The notes under the pieces were generated by a model. The model saw only the letters and a program-made list of their open reading frames with translations, made no database searches and was not told where the DNA came from. 64,000 nt of DNA from Acrocarpospora catenulata (GTDB lineage: Bacteria > Actinomycetota > Actinomycetes > Streptosporangiales > Streptosporangiaceae). Where the stretch lies: contig NZ_JAHCST010000041.1 in NCBI RefSeq assembly GCF_018476525.1, positions 1 through 64,000 on the forward strand. The letters run 5' to 3'. Positions 43,625 through 53,476 of this stretch are shown here, one piece after another (positions within the stretch are counted from its first letter, which is position 1; each line of letters opens with the position of its first letter). Made by a program: the position numbers and the translations under genes.

Positions 43625-46240
43625 ATGATCGCGGCTGATCAGCGGCGGCTCCATGAGGTGGTCCAAGGGCTGTTGCGGCGGCCGTCGTTCTGGCGTGGCG
43701 ATCCGCCGTTGCCGATCCTGCACCTGGTCGGGGAGGAGCGGGAGGCCGGCGAGGCCGCTCGGGCGCTGGCCGCGCCGTTCAAGGGCGGCCTGCCGTACGC
43801 GGCGCCGGAGGACGTCCGGGACGTGGTCGCGGTGGTGGACGCGCTGGCGGGGGAGAACGGCAACCTTGGCGCCTCGGTGAGCGGCTCGTTCCTGCCCGCC
43901 CCGAGGTTCCCGCTGGCGCAGTTCGTGCTCTGGGCCCGCGAGCAGCGTGAGAAGACCCCGGAGAACTGGACCGCCGCCTGGCCGCCCGCCCCCGAGTCCC
44001 GCCTGGGCCAGGAGGAGTTCCGGGCCCGGTACCGCAAATGGCGCTGGCAGCGGTACGGCGAGCAACGCGTCCGCCGTACCGCCGCGGACTTCGTGGTCCG
44101 GGCGGCCACCACCTGGGTGCCGGTGGGCATGGTGGTGGCGCTGCTGGCCGGGTGGGACGTGGTGGACCTGCTCTCGCTCATCCCCTGGGTGGCCGGTCTG
44201 GTGATCGCGGGGGCCGGCACCGCCGTCCAGGCCACGCTCTCCATCCGGGGCACCTTCTTCTCCGGCTGGTTCCGCCGCCACCAGTACGTGGGCCTGCGCC
44301 GCAGGCGCTTCGAGAGCCGCTACAAGTACGCCCTGCGCCTGTCCAACGCCCCCGTCGCCGAGCTGGACAAGCTGCTGGTGTACGCGATGGTGCAGGACCT
44401 CCGGCAGGCGTACCAGAAGTGGCTGATCCCCTGGCCGAGCTGGGGCCGGGGCTGGTACTGCCTGCTGGTGCTCCCGTCCGGGACCCGCTTCCTCGAGGTG
44501 CTCCGCCAGGTGATCGCGGAGACCGGCAGCTACCCGCCCATGCTGGTCATCGTGGGTGGCCCGGAGATGCCACTGGTGGTGCGGCCGGTCCCGCCGGTCC
44601 GCACTCTGGACCAGCTCCCCGAGGCCGTCGCCGAGTGGCGGGCCGCGCAGGAGCTCAAGGTTCCCGAGCTGTACGTCCCGGTGACGGTGGACGACGCCGA
44701 GACGACCGGGATAGGAGCCTTCCGGCCCAGCCCGTTACGCGCGTTCGGCTACTGGGCGGCGGTCGCCGTGCTGGCGTTCGGCCCGGTGGCGGTGGTCGGT
44801 CAGACCTGGATCGGCTGCGGTGGCGGGCTGCGCGAGGAGAACGCCCAGTGCGTGGGCCTCAGCGACGATCTCAGGGAGATCAACCCCGACCCGCTGCTGG
44901 TCCCCATCCTGGAGCGGATCGAGGAGCAGAACCGCGCGGTGACCGGCAACCAGCGGGTCATCACCGTCTTCTACCTGGGCCCGCTGACCTCCAAGGGGCA
45001 CCGGGACGAACAGATCAGCGGCTCGGCCGGGGAACTGGCCGGTATCGCGGCCCGGCAGCTGGCCTACAACCGGCTGCGCACCTGGCAGATCCGGGTCGAG
45101 TTCGCCAACGCCGGGCAGAACTTCGTCAGCGCCGCGTACGCCGCCCAGATGATCAAGGATCGGGCGGCCGGGGACCCCAACGTGGCCGCGGCGATCGGCT
45201 TCGCCTGGAGCCGTACCGAGACCCAGCAGGCCATCCGCCTGCTCAGCGACGCGCACATGCCGATGCTGAGCACCACCAACACCGCCGACACCACCCCGCT
45301 GCTGAACGGCAGATCCCCCTCCCCGTCCTTCTTCCGGATGGCCGCCCCCAACTCCGCCCAGGCCAAGGCGGCCGAGTTCTGGCTGAGCAAGGGCCTGCCC
45401 GGCGGCAAGCCGGTGCCGGCGGAGCGGGTGGCCGTGCTGGTGGAGCTGGACGCGGCCAAGCGCGAGCTGTACAGCCAGGACCTGGCCAACGGCCTGACCG
45501 CCCCGCGCGACGGCGTGGCCCCGCCGTACGCCGCGGCCCGCAGGTACGAGTTCCAGGACCAGGACTCGCTGTCCGCCATCGTGGACCAGGCCTGCCAGGA
45601 CGGCGCCCAGGTCCTCTTCTACACCGGCCGCGCCGGCTACCTGGACAACCTGATGGACACCAGGGAGCACCAGTGCGCGGACGGTGTGCGGGTGCTGGCC
45701 GGGGACGAGGTGACCGGCCGGGTGGCGCAGATCCTGGCCGACGGCTCGGCGGTCAACAACCCGGAGATCTCCTTCATCGCGCTCAACGACGCCCGCGCCG
45801 AGCAGTCCGGCAGCGGCGCCGTCAACGACTCCCAGCGGGAGATCGAGGCGTGGATCGGGCAGGTCGTCCGGCAGCGCGGCCCGGAGGTCTCCCGGGTGCA
45901 CGCCCGCATGGGGTACGACGCGCTGCTCGCGGTCACCAGCGCCATCGACCAGATCAAGGCCACCACCGTGGACGACTCGGTGAACGTCGCCCAGAGCGTG
46001 GCCTACAACCTGCGCGGGCTCGGGGTGGACGGGCAGGTCCAGGGGGCGACCGGGAGTTTCTTCTTCTCCACCGACGCCAAGTTCCACACCGCGCTGCCCC
46101 GGGAGCTCTGGCTGTTCTCCAGCGAGCGGGGCGAGAAGGTGCCGCTGTTGCGCGGCAGGTGCACCGTGGACGAGAAGGCGCCGGGCACGGCGGAGCTGGC
46201 GGTCGGCTGCTCCCTCGACAAGGAGACGCCCGGCCGGTGA
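43625..46240 (+). CDS. Membrane receptor-like protein with C-terminal periplasmic-binding-protein domain
   Basis: The 871-residue protein has a cytoplasmic N-terminus (1-155, LHEVVQGLLRRPSF, LPILHLVGEEREAG, no clear P-loop), two helices at about 157-200, a second cytoplasmic part (200-365), a helix at about 370-393, and an outward domain (about 420-871) with the pattern of type 1 (Leu/Ile/Val-type) binding proteins: ITVFYLGPLTSKGHRDEQIS, VAAAIGFAWSRTETQQAIRL, MLSTTNTADTTPLL, VLFYTGRAGYLDNLM, MGYDALLAVTSAIDQIK. There is no permease or ATPase nearby, so it is likely a sensor. ATG 43625 follows AAAGGG. It lies 200 bases behind the DUF4407 gene on the same strand. Confidence 0.75.
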   Translation: MIAADQRRLHEVVQGLLRRPSFWRGDPPLPILHLVGEEREAGEAARALAAPFKGGLPYAAPEDVRDVVAVVDALAGENGNLGASVSGSFLPAPRFPLAQFVLWAREQREKTPENWTAAWPPAPESRLGQEEFRARYRKWRWQRYGEQRVRRTAADFVVRAATTWVPVGMVVALLAGWDVVDLLSLIPWVAGLVIAGAGTAVQATLSIRGTFFSGWFRRHQYVGLRRRRFESRYKYALRLSNAPVAELDKLLVYAMVQDLRQAYQKWLIPWPSWGRGWYCLLVLPSGTRFLEVLRQVIAETGSYPPMLVIVGGPEMPLVVRPVPPVRTLDQLPEAVAEWRAAQELKVPELYVPVTVDDAETTGIGAFRPSPLRAFGYWAAVAVLAFGPVAVVGQTWIGCGGGLREENAQCVGLSDDLREINPDPLLVPILERIEEQNRAVTGNQRVITVFYLGPLTSKGHRDEQISGSAGELAGIAARQLAYNRLRTWQIRVEFANAGQNFVSAAYAAQMIKDRAAGDPNVAAAIGFAWSRTETQQAIRLLSDAHMPMLSTTNTADTTPLLNGRSPSPSFFRMAAPNSAQAKAAEFWLSKGLPGGKPVPAERVAVLVELDAAKRELYSQDLANGLTAPRDGVAPPYAAARRYEFQDQDSLSAIVDQACQDGAQVLFYTGRAGYLDNLMDTREHQCADGVRVLAGDEVTGRVAQILADGSAVNNPEISFIALNDARAEQSGSGAVNDSQREIEAWIGQVVRQRGPEVSRVHARMGYDALLAVTSAIDQIKATTVDDSVNVAQSVAYNLRGLGVDGQVQGATGSFFFSTDAKFHTALPRELWLFSSERGEKVPLLRGRCTVDEKAPGTAELAVGCSLDKETPGR

Positions 46241-46248
46241 CGCAATGA

Positions 46249-46275
46249 CGCCCGCGGTCGGGACCACCGCGGGCG
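46249..46275. terminator. Bidirectional terminator
   Basis: Ten-bp stem CGCCCGCGGT / ACCGCGGGCG between the convergent receptor-like gene and citrate synthase gene. Confidence 0.88.
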
Positions 46276-46295
46276 CATCACGTCAGAGAGAAGTA

Positions 46296-47402
46296 TCAGT
46301 CGTTGCCGAGAACGTCGGCGGCGCCGGGCACGTCGGTGACCGAGCGCTGCGGGGGACCCACGTAGGTCGCGCTGGGGCGGACGAGCCTGCCCGTGCGCTT
46401 CTGCTCCAGGATGTGGGCGGCCCAGCCGGCCGTACGGGCGCAGGTGAACATCGCGGTGAACATGTGCGCCGGCACCTCGGCGAAGTCCAGGATGACCGCC
46501 GCCCAGTACTCCACGTTGGTGGCGAGCACCCGATCCGGCTTGCGCGCGTGCAACTCCTCAAGCGCGGCCGTCTCCAGCGCCGCCGCCACCTCGTACCGGG
46601 GGGCGCCCAGTTCCTTGGCGGTACGGCGGAGCACCCGGGCCCGCGGGTCCTCGGCCCGGTAGACCCGGTGGCCGAAGCCCATCAGGCGCTGGCCCTTGTC
46701 CAGTTCGCTCTGCACGTACTTGCGGGCGTCGCCGAGCTGCTCGACACCTTCGATCATGTGCAGCACCCGGGCGGGAGCCCCGCCGTGCAGCGGCCCGGAC
46801 ATCGCGCCGACCGCGCCGGACAGCGCGGCGGAGACGTCCGCGCCGGTGGAGGCGATCACCCGGGCGGTGAACGTGGAGGCGTTCATGCCGTGCTCGGCGG
46901 CCGAGACCCAGTACGCGTCGATGGCCTTGACGTGCCGGGGATCCGGCTCGCCCCGCCAGCGGGTCATGAAACGCTCCACGATGCTGGACGCCTCGTCCAC
47001 CCGCTTCTGGGGAACCATCGGAAGGCCCAGACCACGGGCGGACTGCGCGACGAACGACAGCGCGGTCACCGAGGCGCGTGCGAGATCGTCGCGGGCCTGG
47101 GCGTCGTCGATGTCGAGCAGGGGCCGGAAGCCGTACGCGGGCGCCAGCATGGCCAGCGCGCTCTGCACGTCTACCCGGATGTCACCGGAATGGACAGGTA
47201 CGGGGTAAGGCTCTGCCGGCGGGAGTCCCGGCAGAAACTCGTTGTCGACCAGCAGTCCCCACACGTTGCCGTAGGTGACGCGGCCGACCAACTCCTCGAT
47301 GTCGACGCCCCGGTATCGCAGGGCGCCCCCTTCTTTGTCCGGTTCCGCGATCTCGGTCTCGAAAGCTACCACGCCCTCGAGACCGGGTTTGAAGTCGGAC
47401 AC
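46296..47402 (-). CDS. citA: Citrate synthase family protein (CitA type)
   Basis: The 368-residue enzyme condenses acetyl-CoA with oxaloacetate, or acts as the second (methylcitrate-type) isoform. It has GLEGVVAFETEIAEPD, YRGVDIEELV, the active-site AAEHGMNASTFTARV, SGPLHGGAPARVL with its His, and MGFGHRVYRAEDPRA. This form is the shorter actinobacterial citrate synthase 2. GTG 47402 follows GGGAGG. It is divergent from pdxH, an arrangement common in actinomycetes. Confidence 0.93.
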   Translation of the reverse strand: MSDFKPGLEGVVAFETEIAEPDKEGGALRYRGVDIEELVGRVTYGNVWGLLVDNEFLPGLPPAEPYPVPVHSGDIRVDVQSALAMLAPAYGFRPLLDIDDAQARDDLARASVTALSFVAQSARGLGLPMVPQKRVDEASSIVERFMTRWRGEPDPRHVKAIDAYWVSAAEHGMNASTFTARVIASTGADVSAALSGAVGAMSGPLHGGAPARVLHMIEGVEQLGDARKYVQSELDKGQRLMGFGHRVYRAEDPRARVLRRTAKELGAPRYEVAAALETAALEELHARKPDRVLATNVEYWAAVILDFAEVPAHMFTAMFTCARTAGWAAHILEQKRTGRLVRPSATYVGPPQRSVTDVPGAADVLGND

Positions 47403-47575
47403 TCTCGGCCGCCTCCCTCTCTTGTGAAGTCAAAAAGCCTTGATGTCGAGATACCGGCGGGTCAATTTAACCTCTCGTGGCGGCTGTGGTCGCCCCCCGG
47501 TCCCTCCAGAACACCATCACCCCAGGTAGGGGGTGCTGCGTCGGATCTCTGCCAAGCACGGGAGAATACCTTTCC

Positions 47576-48214
47576 GTGGACCGCTCTTCGCATCTCGCCG
47601 GGTTCCGGCGCGACTACCGGGGTGAGCCCCTGCTCGCCGTGGCCGACGACCCGGTGGCCCAGTTCACCGTCTGGTTCGCCGACGCGGTCGACGCCGGGCT
47701 GCCGGAACCCAATGCCATGATCCTGGCCACCTGCTCGGCCGGGGGTAGACCCTCGGCGCGGACAGTTCTGCTGAAAGGATTCGACGAGCAAGGTTTCACG
47801 TTCTTCACCAACTACGAGTCGCGCAAGGGCCGCGACCTGGCCGAGAACCCGCGCGCCTGCCTGGTCTTCCCGTGGCATCCGCTGCGCCGCCAGGTCCGGG
47901 TGGAGGGCCATGCCGTCCGCGTCTCCCGGGAGGAGTCCACGGCCTACTTCCACTCCCGGCCGTACGGCTCCCGCATCGCGGCCTGGGCCTCGCGGCAGTC
48001 GGCGGTGGTCAGGTCCAGAGAGGAACTGGACGCGCGCTACGCCGAACTGGCCGAGCGCTGGCCGGAGGATCCGCCGGTGCCTGACCACTGGGGCGGCTTC
48101 CGGGTGGTGCCGAACGAGCTGGAGTTCTGGCAGGGCCGGGACAACCGCATGCACGACCGCTTCCGCTACCGCCGCTCCGGCGACCGCTGGGTGATCGAAC
48201 GTCTGGCCCCCTGA
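47576..48214 (+). CDS. pdxH: Pyridoxamine 5'-phosphate oxidase
   Basis: The 212-residue FMN enzyme makes pyridoxal 5'-phosphate. Visible blocks: [91 protein letters not shown] and the C-terminal [20 protein letters not shown] with RMHDR. GTG 47576 is preceded by GGGAGA; a longer frame from 47477 contains no PdxH-like residues. Confidence 0.96.
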   Translation: MDRSSHLAGFRRDYRGEPLLAVADDPVAQFTVWFADAVDAGLPEPNAMILATCSAGGRPSARTVLLKGFDEQGFTFFTNYESRKGRDLAENPRACLVFPWHPLRRQVRVEGHAVRVSREESTAYFHSRPYGSRIAAWASRQSAVVRSREELDARYAELAERWPEDPPVPDHWGGFRVVPNELEFWQGRDNRMHDRFRYRRSGDRWVIERLAP

Positions 48215-48249
48215 GTACCTGAATCTAGGTACATGGGAGGGTGCTGGGC

Positions 48250-49488
48250 GTGGGCAGAGTAAGTGAGTTGTTTCGCCGGCACATGGTGGACACCCGTCCG
48301 GTTCAGATCCTCGACTACCGCCGGCTGCTGGCCGGGCAGGCGGTGGGCTTCATCGGCTTCCAGCTCACCGCGGTCGCGGTCAGCGCCGAGGTGTACGCGC
48401 TCACCGGCTCCTCCTTCTGGGTCGGCCTGCTCGGCCCGGTGGCGCTGGTCCCGCTGGTGGTCTTCGGCCTGTGGGGCGGCGCCATCGCCGACGCCATGGA
48501 CCGGCGCAGGCTGCTCCTGGCCAGCTCGGTGATCAGCTGGTCGGCCACGCTCACCCTGCTGGTCAACGCGGTCACCCTGAAGAGCATTTGGGTGATCATG
48601 GTGGCGGTGGCCGTGCAGTCCATGGGGTTCGCGGTCTCCTCGCCGACCAGGAACGCGATCGTGCCCCGGCTCGTCCCGGTCGAGCTGGTGCCCTCGGCCA
48701 ACACCCTCAACTTCCTGTTCAGCAGCTTCTCCTCGGTGCTCGGCCCGCTGCTCGGCGGCGTCATCCTGGCCGGCGGCGGGTACGGCACCGCGTACCTGAT
48801 CGACGCCGTGCTGTTCACCGCCGCGCTCTACGCCGCCTTCCGGCTGCCCCCGCTGGAGCCGCAGGGCGAGGTGACCGCCCCGGGCCCCCGCGCGGTGGCC
48901 GACGGCCTGCGCTACATCATGCGCACCCCGGTGGTGCTGATGTCCTTCCTGGTGGACATCATCGCGATGGCCTTCGCGCTGCCCCGGGCGCTCTACCCGG
49001 AGCTGACCGCGGTGCGCTTCGACGGCTCGGAGATCGCCTACGGCTGGCTGGCGGCGGCCATCCCGCTGGGCGCGGTGGTCGGCGGGGTCTTCTCCGGCTG
49101 GGTCGGCCGGGTACGAAGGCAGGGTGTCGCGCTCACCCTGGTGATCGCGGTCTGGGGGATCACCGTCGCCGGGGCCGGGCTGGCCGAGTCGCTGTGGCTG
49201 ATCGTGTTACTGCTGGCCTTCGGCGGGTTCGCCGACCTGGTCTCGGCGGTCTGGCGGCAGACCATCCTCCAGACCTACGCCCGCGACTCGATGCGCGGCC
49301 GGTTGCAGGGCGTCTTCTTCGTCGTGGTGGCCGGCGGGCCGCGCCTGGGCGACCTGCGCGCGGGCAGCACCGCCTCGATGTTCGGGCTGGTGCCGGCCTG
49401 GGTCGGCGGAGGTCTGGTCTGCGCGGTGACGGTGGTGGTCGTGGGCCTGGCGGTGCCGTCGTTCCGGCGCTACCGGGTGCGCTCCTGA
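48250..49488 (+). CDS. MFS transporter, EntS-like
   Basis: The 412-residue protein has about 12 hydrophobic helices. Motif A is present as LWGGAIADAMDRRRLLLASS between helices 2 and 3. The group resembles enterobactin exporter EntS and other drug or siderophore exporters, but the substrate is not evident. GTG 48250 is nine bases behind GGGAGG and is favoured over GTG 48241, which touches it. The DtxR/IdeR-type regulator downstream could hint at iron or siderophores, by proximity only. Confidence 0.85.
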   Translation: MGRVSELFRRHMVDTRPVQILDYRRLLAGQAVGFIGFQLTAVAVSAEVYALTGSSFWVGLLGPVALVPLVVFGLWGGAIADAMDRRRLLLASSVISWSATLTLLVNAVTLKSIWVIMVAVAVQSMGFAVSSPTRNAIVPRLVPVELVPSANTLNFLFSSFSSVLGPLLGGVILAGGGYGTAYLIDAVLFTAALYAAFRLPPLEPQGEVTAPGPRAVADGLRYIMRTPVVLMSFLVDIIAMAFALPRALYPELTAVRFDGSEIAYGWLAAAIPLGAVVGGVFSGWVGRVRRQGVALTLVIAVWGITVAGAGLAESLWLIVLLLAFGGFADLVSAVWRQTILQTYARDSMRGRLQGVFFVVVAGGPRLGDLRAGSTASMFGLVPAWVGGGLVCAVTVVVVGLAVPSFRRYRVRS

Positions 49489-49630
49489 GATCGGCCGTCC
49501 GCAACGCTCCCCGGACATGGAAGGATTCAGGTCGCGCGCATGTTAGCAATCCTGCGCCGGATGATGCCGCCGGGACGGGCAGAAGCCGCTGGACGGGTCG
49601 TAGCATCGAGACAGACCGGGAGGAAAGACG

Positions 49631-50350
49631 TTGACCGCACACGGCCTGATCGACACGACGGAGATGTACCTCCGGACGATCTACGAGCTGGAAGAAGAAG
49701 GCATCGTCCCGCTGCGCGCGCGCATCGCCGAACGCCTTCAGCAGAGCGGCCCCACGGTCAGCCAGACGGTCGCGCGGATGGAGCGCGACGGTCTGGTCAA
49801 GGTGGAGGGGGACCGCCATCTCACCATGACCGATCTGGGCCGCACCCTGGCCATCCGGGTGATGCGCAAGCACCGCCTGGCCGAGTGCCTGCTCATCCAG
49901 GTGATCGGGATGCCCTGGGAGGAGGTGCACATCGAGGCCTGCCGCTGGGAGCACGTGATGTCGGACTCGGTGGAGACCCGGCTGGTCACGCTGCTGAACA
50001 ACCCCAAAGTGTGCCCGCACGGGAACCCCATCCCGGGCCTGGAGGAGCTCAGCGACGAGGCGGCGGCCGGGCAAGGGTCCGGTTTGGCGGAATATGAGGC
50101 GGTCTCGCCCATGGCGGAGCTGGCTGGACCCCGGGATATACCCGTTGTGGTGCGCCGAATTAGCGAACAAGTGCAAAGCGACGCCGCTGTGATGCTTAAA
50201 CTCAAGCAAGTTGGGATACAACCCGGACGCGAGGTCACGCTCGCGGCGAGCGACGACGGTGTGCGGGTGACAGGTGACGACGAAGCGGACAACACTCTCG
50301 CGGAGCTACCGCGCGACGTCGCCGCGCATGTTTTCGTCTCCCGGCGCTGA
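49631..50350 (+). CDS. DtxR/IdeR family metal-dependent repressor
   Basis: A 239-residue iron-type repressor: winged helix (LIDTTEMYLRTIYELEEEGI, VSQTVARMERDGLV), dimer and metal domain, then an SH3-like domain. Metal ligands match DtxR: Met12, Cys104, Glu107 and His108 (EACRWEHVMSD) for the primary site; His81, Glu85 and His100 for the ancillary site. With Cys and both sites kept, Fe(II) rather than Mn(II) is favoured. TTG 49631 follows GGGAGGAAAG. It probably controls iron uptake and storage genes elsewhere. Confidence 0.93.
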   Translation: MTAHGLIDTTEMYLRTIYELEEEGIVPLRARIAERLQQSGPTVSQTVARMERDGLVKVEGDRHLTMTDLGRTLAIRVMRKHRLAECLLIQVIGMPWEEVHIEACRWEHVMSDSVETRLVTLLNNPKVCPHGNPIPGLEELSDEAAAGQGSGLAEYEAVSPMAELAGPRDIPVVVRRISEQVQSDAAVMLKLKQVGIQPGREVTLAASDDGVRVTGDDEADNTLAELPRDVAAHVFVSRR

Positions 50351-50449
50351 TCCCAGCCGACTCAGGGACCCCCTCCTCTCCCATGAGCCCACCCGCTCTG
50401 TTTACTCTGGAGCACCCGTGGTCCATATCCCCCGAGGGGCGGTCGCTGG

Positions 50450-52678
50450 ATGAAACGTTGGGGGGATCTGTCACAGGACGCCGCCGACCATCTCTCCGCA
50501 GGGTCAGTTCTCGACCATGCGGAGATGGCCGTCGTCGTCACTGATCGCTTCAGCAACGTCCTGTACTGGAACCCGTTCGCCGAACGGCTCTTCGGCCGGC
50601 CAGGGCTGGCCGGCGACAAGGACGACGTGTTCTCCCTGGGCATCATGGAGAAGGATCATCCGCTCGCCGTCGACCTGGCCAAGCACGTGCTCAGGGGCAA
50701 CGTCTGGGAGGGCACCTTCGACGTGCTCCGGATGGACGGCACGATGATCTACGTCCGGGCCCAGGCGGTGCCGATGCGCCACCCGTCCGGCTCGGTCACC
50801 GGCATCGTGATCACCGCCCGCGAGGCGATGAAGAGCAACGAGCGGGAGAAGGACCGGTTCGGCCTGCTGGAGCGCATCGGCGAGCGGCTGGCCGGCTCGC
50901 TGTACGTGGAGGAGACGCTCAACCGGGTTGCCGAGATGCTGGTCCCGCAGTTCGCCGACCACTGCTTCATCGAGCTGATGGAGGGCGACCGGCTGATCCG
51001 CAAGGTGTCCACCCACGTGGGCGGCTGGACCCCGCCGCCGGACAGCTGGAAGCCGGTGGGCGCGGAGATCAGGTACCCGGCCGGCCACTACGGCGACGCC
51101 GCGCTGCGCCGCCAGGAGACCATCCTGGTCGAGGACTTCTCCCAGGTCAGCTACCCGTCGCCGAGCGAGGGCGCGGCCCGGGTGTGCGGCGAGATCGGGA
51201 TGACCTCCGCCATCGTGGCGCCGCTCTGCGCCCGCGGCGAGACCCTCGGCCTGATGTATCTGGCCCTGTCCAACCTCACCGACCGCCGCTCGCCGCACTA
51301 CGACGCCTTCGACCGCGACTTCGTCGGCGCCATCGCCACCCGGGTGGCGCTCGCCGTGGACAACGCGCTGCTGTTCGAGGAGGAGCGGCACACCGCCGAG
51401 TCCTTCCAGAAGCACCTGCTCCCGCGCGAGCTGCCCTCGCTGGACGGGCTGGAGATCGCCGTCCGGTACTACCCCGCCGCCCCGCTGGCCAGCCACGGCC
51501 AGGGCATCCAGACCCAGGTCGGCGGCGACTGGTACGACGTGATCCCGCTCTCGGCCGGCCGGGTCGGCATCGTCATCGGCGACGTGGAGGGCCGGGGGGC
51601 CAAGGCCGCCGCCGTGATGGGCCAGCTGCGGGCCGCGCTGCGCGCCTTCGCCCAGGACGACAAGCCGCCCGCCGACATCCTGGCCCGGCTGGACGAGTGG
51701 ACCAGGATCGTGGCCGCCCCCGAGCACGACGACTTCGGCGCCGACGTCACCAACCCGCCGATGGTGACCTGCCAGTACCTGGTCTACGACGCCTGGTCCC
51801 GGCAGCTGTCGTTCGCCAACGCCGGCCACTCCCCGCCGCTGCTGATCGTGGACGGTGTCGTCACCGAGCTGGACATCACCTACGTGGGCCAGCCGCTCGG
51901 CGCCCGCGTCTCCGGCATGCACGCCGACCTGGTCTACAAGGAGGAGACCCGGACCCTGCCGCCGGGCGCCACCCTGCTGCTCTACACCGACGGCCTGGTC
52001 GACCGGCGCCCCACGCGCGGCACCGACGAGCCCGGGCTGTCGGAGGACGAGACCCTCCAGATCCTCTGCGACAAGGTCACCAAGATCGCCGGTGAGTCGG
52101 TGGAGCGCATCGCCGACGCCGCCACCATCGCGGTGCCGGGCGAGATCGACGACGACATGGCCATCCTGGTGGTCCGCTCGGCCGCCAACGAGCTGGAGTT
52201 CGAGAGCCGCGCCTTCCCGGCCCAGCCGATCATGGTCGGCGAGGCCAGGCGGATGGCCATGGAGGCCTTCGCCAGCTGGAACGTGCCTGACGAGCGGGCC
52301 GACCTGGCCTGCCTGCTGGTCTCCGAGGTGGTCACCAACGTGGTGCTGCACGCGGCCACGGTCAGCGCGCCGCGCCGCGAGCTCACCCTGGAGGGGCCGC
52401 CGCTGCCCTTCGACGAGGCGTGGGACGTGCCGGGCCTGGAGGAGGAGATCGCCGCCGTCGACAAGGAGTTCACGCTCCGGCTGCGACGCGGCAGGGACGC
52501 CATCTGGGTGGAGGTCTTCGACCAGGACCTGCGGCTGCCGCGGATCCGCAGCGCCGGGGAGAACGACGAGGGCGGCCGCGGGCTCTACCTGGTCGACCAG
52601 CTGGCCCGCCGATGGGGCTCGCGGCCCACCCCGGAGGGCAAGGCGGTCTGGTTCGAGATCCCGATCGGCGGCCGGTGA
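50450..52678 (+). CDS. PAS-GAF-SpoIIE phosphatase-RsbW-type ATPase signalling protein
   Basis: The 742-residue protein combines a PAS domain (about 20-125, VVVTDRFSNVLYWNPFAERL), a GAF domain (about 145-310), a PP2C/SpoIIE phosphatase (about 330-575: GGDWYDVIPLSAGRVGIVIG, GDVEGRGAKAAAVMGQLR, LLLYTDGLVDRR, DDDMAILVVR) and an HATPase_c domain (about 590-742: LLVSEVVTNVVLHA, GGRGLYLVDQLA). Phosphatase metal ligands are present. Such proteins control anti-sigma antagonists, and the STAS protein at 30333 is a possible substrate. The two opposing activities in one chain allow switching. Confidence 0.94.
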   Translation: MKRWGDLSQDAADHLSAGSVLDHAEMAVVVTDRFSNVLYWNPFAERLFGRPGLAGDKDDVFSLGIMEKDHPLAVDLAKHVLRGNVWEGTFDVLRMDGTMIYVRAQAVPMRHPSGSVTGIVITAREAMKSNEREKDRFGLLERIGERLAGSLYVEETLNRVAEMLVPQFADHCFIELMEGDRLIRKVSTHVGGWTPPPDSWKPVGAEIRYPAGHYGDAALRRQETILVEDFSQVSYPSPSEGAARVCGEIGMTSAIVAPLCARGETLGLMYLALSNLTDRRSPHYDAFDRDFVGAIATRVALAVDNALLFEEERHTAESFQKHLLPRELPSLDGLEIAVRYYPAAPLASHGQGIQTQVGGDWYDVIPLSAGRVGIVIGDVEGRGAKAAAVMGQLRAALRAFAQDDKPPADILARLDEWTRIVAAPEHDDFGADVTNPPMVTCQYLVYDAWSRQLSFANAGHSPPLLIVDGVVTELDITYVGQPLGARVSGMHADLVYKEETRTLPPGATLLLYTDGLVDRRPTRGTDEPGLSEDETLQILCDKVTKIAGESVERIADAATIAVPGEIDDDMAILVVRSAANELEFESRAFPAQPIMVGEARRMAMEAFASWNVPDERADLACLLVSEVVTNVVLHAATVSAPRRELTLEGPPLPFDEAWDVPGLEEEIAAVDKEFTLRLRRGRDAIWVEVFDQDLRLPRIRSAGENDEGGRGLYLVDQLARRWGSRPTPEGKAVWFEIPIGGR

Positions 52679-52720
52679 GGAAGCTGGTTCCCCCGCTGTT
52701 CGGGTGCTTGACTCGAAGGC

Positions 52721-53476
52721 ATGGAGCTGGTTTACGAGCGCAGGGGGTCCGGGACGCCGCTGGTGCTGCTGCACGGGATCGGGCACCACTTGGCGGCCTG
52801 GGACCCCGTTCTTGACCTGCTGGCGCAGCGGCACGATGTGATCGCGGTGGATCTGTCCGGGTTCGGGGCTTCGCCGCCGTTGCCCGCCGGGCTGCCGTAC
52901 AACGCGGAGACGCTGGCCGGCGCGGTGGAGCAGTTCTGGGGGCGGCTGGGCATCGCGGAGCCGCACGTGGCGGGGAACTCGCTGGGCGGGTACCTCGCGC
53001 TGGACATGGCCTCCCGGGGCGTGGTGCGGACGGCGACCGCGTTCTCCCCGGCCGGGTTCTGGTCCCGGTCCGAACTGCTCTACGCCCGTACGGCGTTGCG
53101 CGCGTTGCGCCGGGCTCCGTTCTGGGTGGCCCGGATGCTCGGGGCGAGACTGCTGCTCGCGCACCCGGAGCGGCTGCCGGAGGAGGCGTACGTGGCGGCC
53201 GTCGAGGCGCTGCGGCGGTCCGCCGGGTTCGACGGCACGCTGGACTCGTTCGCCTGGATGGCGCCCCCGGCCCCGCCGAAGGTGCCGATCACGGTGGCGT
53301 GGGGCGCCCATGATCGTTTGCTGCCCCGGTGGCAGGCGGTCAGGGCGGGGCGGTGGGCCCAGCAGCGGGTGGTGTTGCTGCGGGGGTGCGGGCATCTGCC
53401 GATGAGCGACGATCCCGAGCTGGTGGCTCAGGTGATCATGGATGGAGCGCGCGAACCGATCCGGCTAGGCGGTTGA
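52721..53476 (+). CDS. Alpha/beta hydrolase
   Basis: A 251-residue alpha/beta hydrolase: LLHGIGHHLAAWDPVLDLLA, AVDLSGFGASPPL, the nucleophile elbow GNSLGGYLAL with Ser, acid in WGAHDRLLPRWQA and the catalytic His in LRGCGHLPMSDDPELV. It is typical of esterases and lactone or ester hydrolases; the substrate is unknown. Its 3' end overlaps the convergent gene at 53436 by about 40 bases. Confidence 0.88.
   Translation: MELVYERRGSGTPLVLLHGIGHHLAAWDPVLDLLAQRHDVIAVDLSGFGASPPLPAGLPYNAETLAGAVEQFWGRLGIAEPHVAGNSLGGYLALDMASRGVVRTATAFSPAGFWSRSELLYARTALRALRRAPFWVARMLGARLLLAHPERLPEEAYVAAVEALRRSAGFDGTLDSFAWMAPPAPPKVPITVAWGAHDRLLPRWQAVRAGRWAQQRVVLLRGCGHLPMSDDPELVAQVIMDGAREPIRLGG

Noticed and set aside
50504-53395. 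963-codon frame antisense to the PAS-GAF-SpoIIE gene
   Set aside because: Long antisense frames are normal at this G+C content; no recognisable domains, Arg/Pro/Gly-rich, and it covers two well-supported genes.
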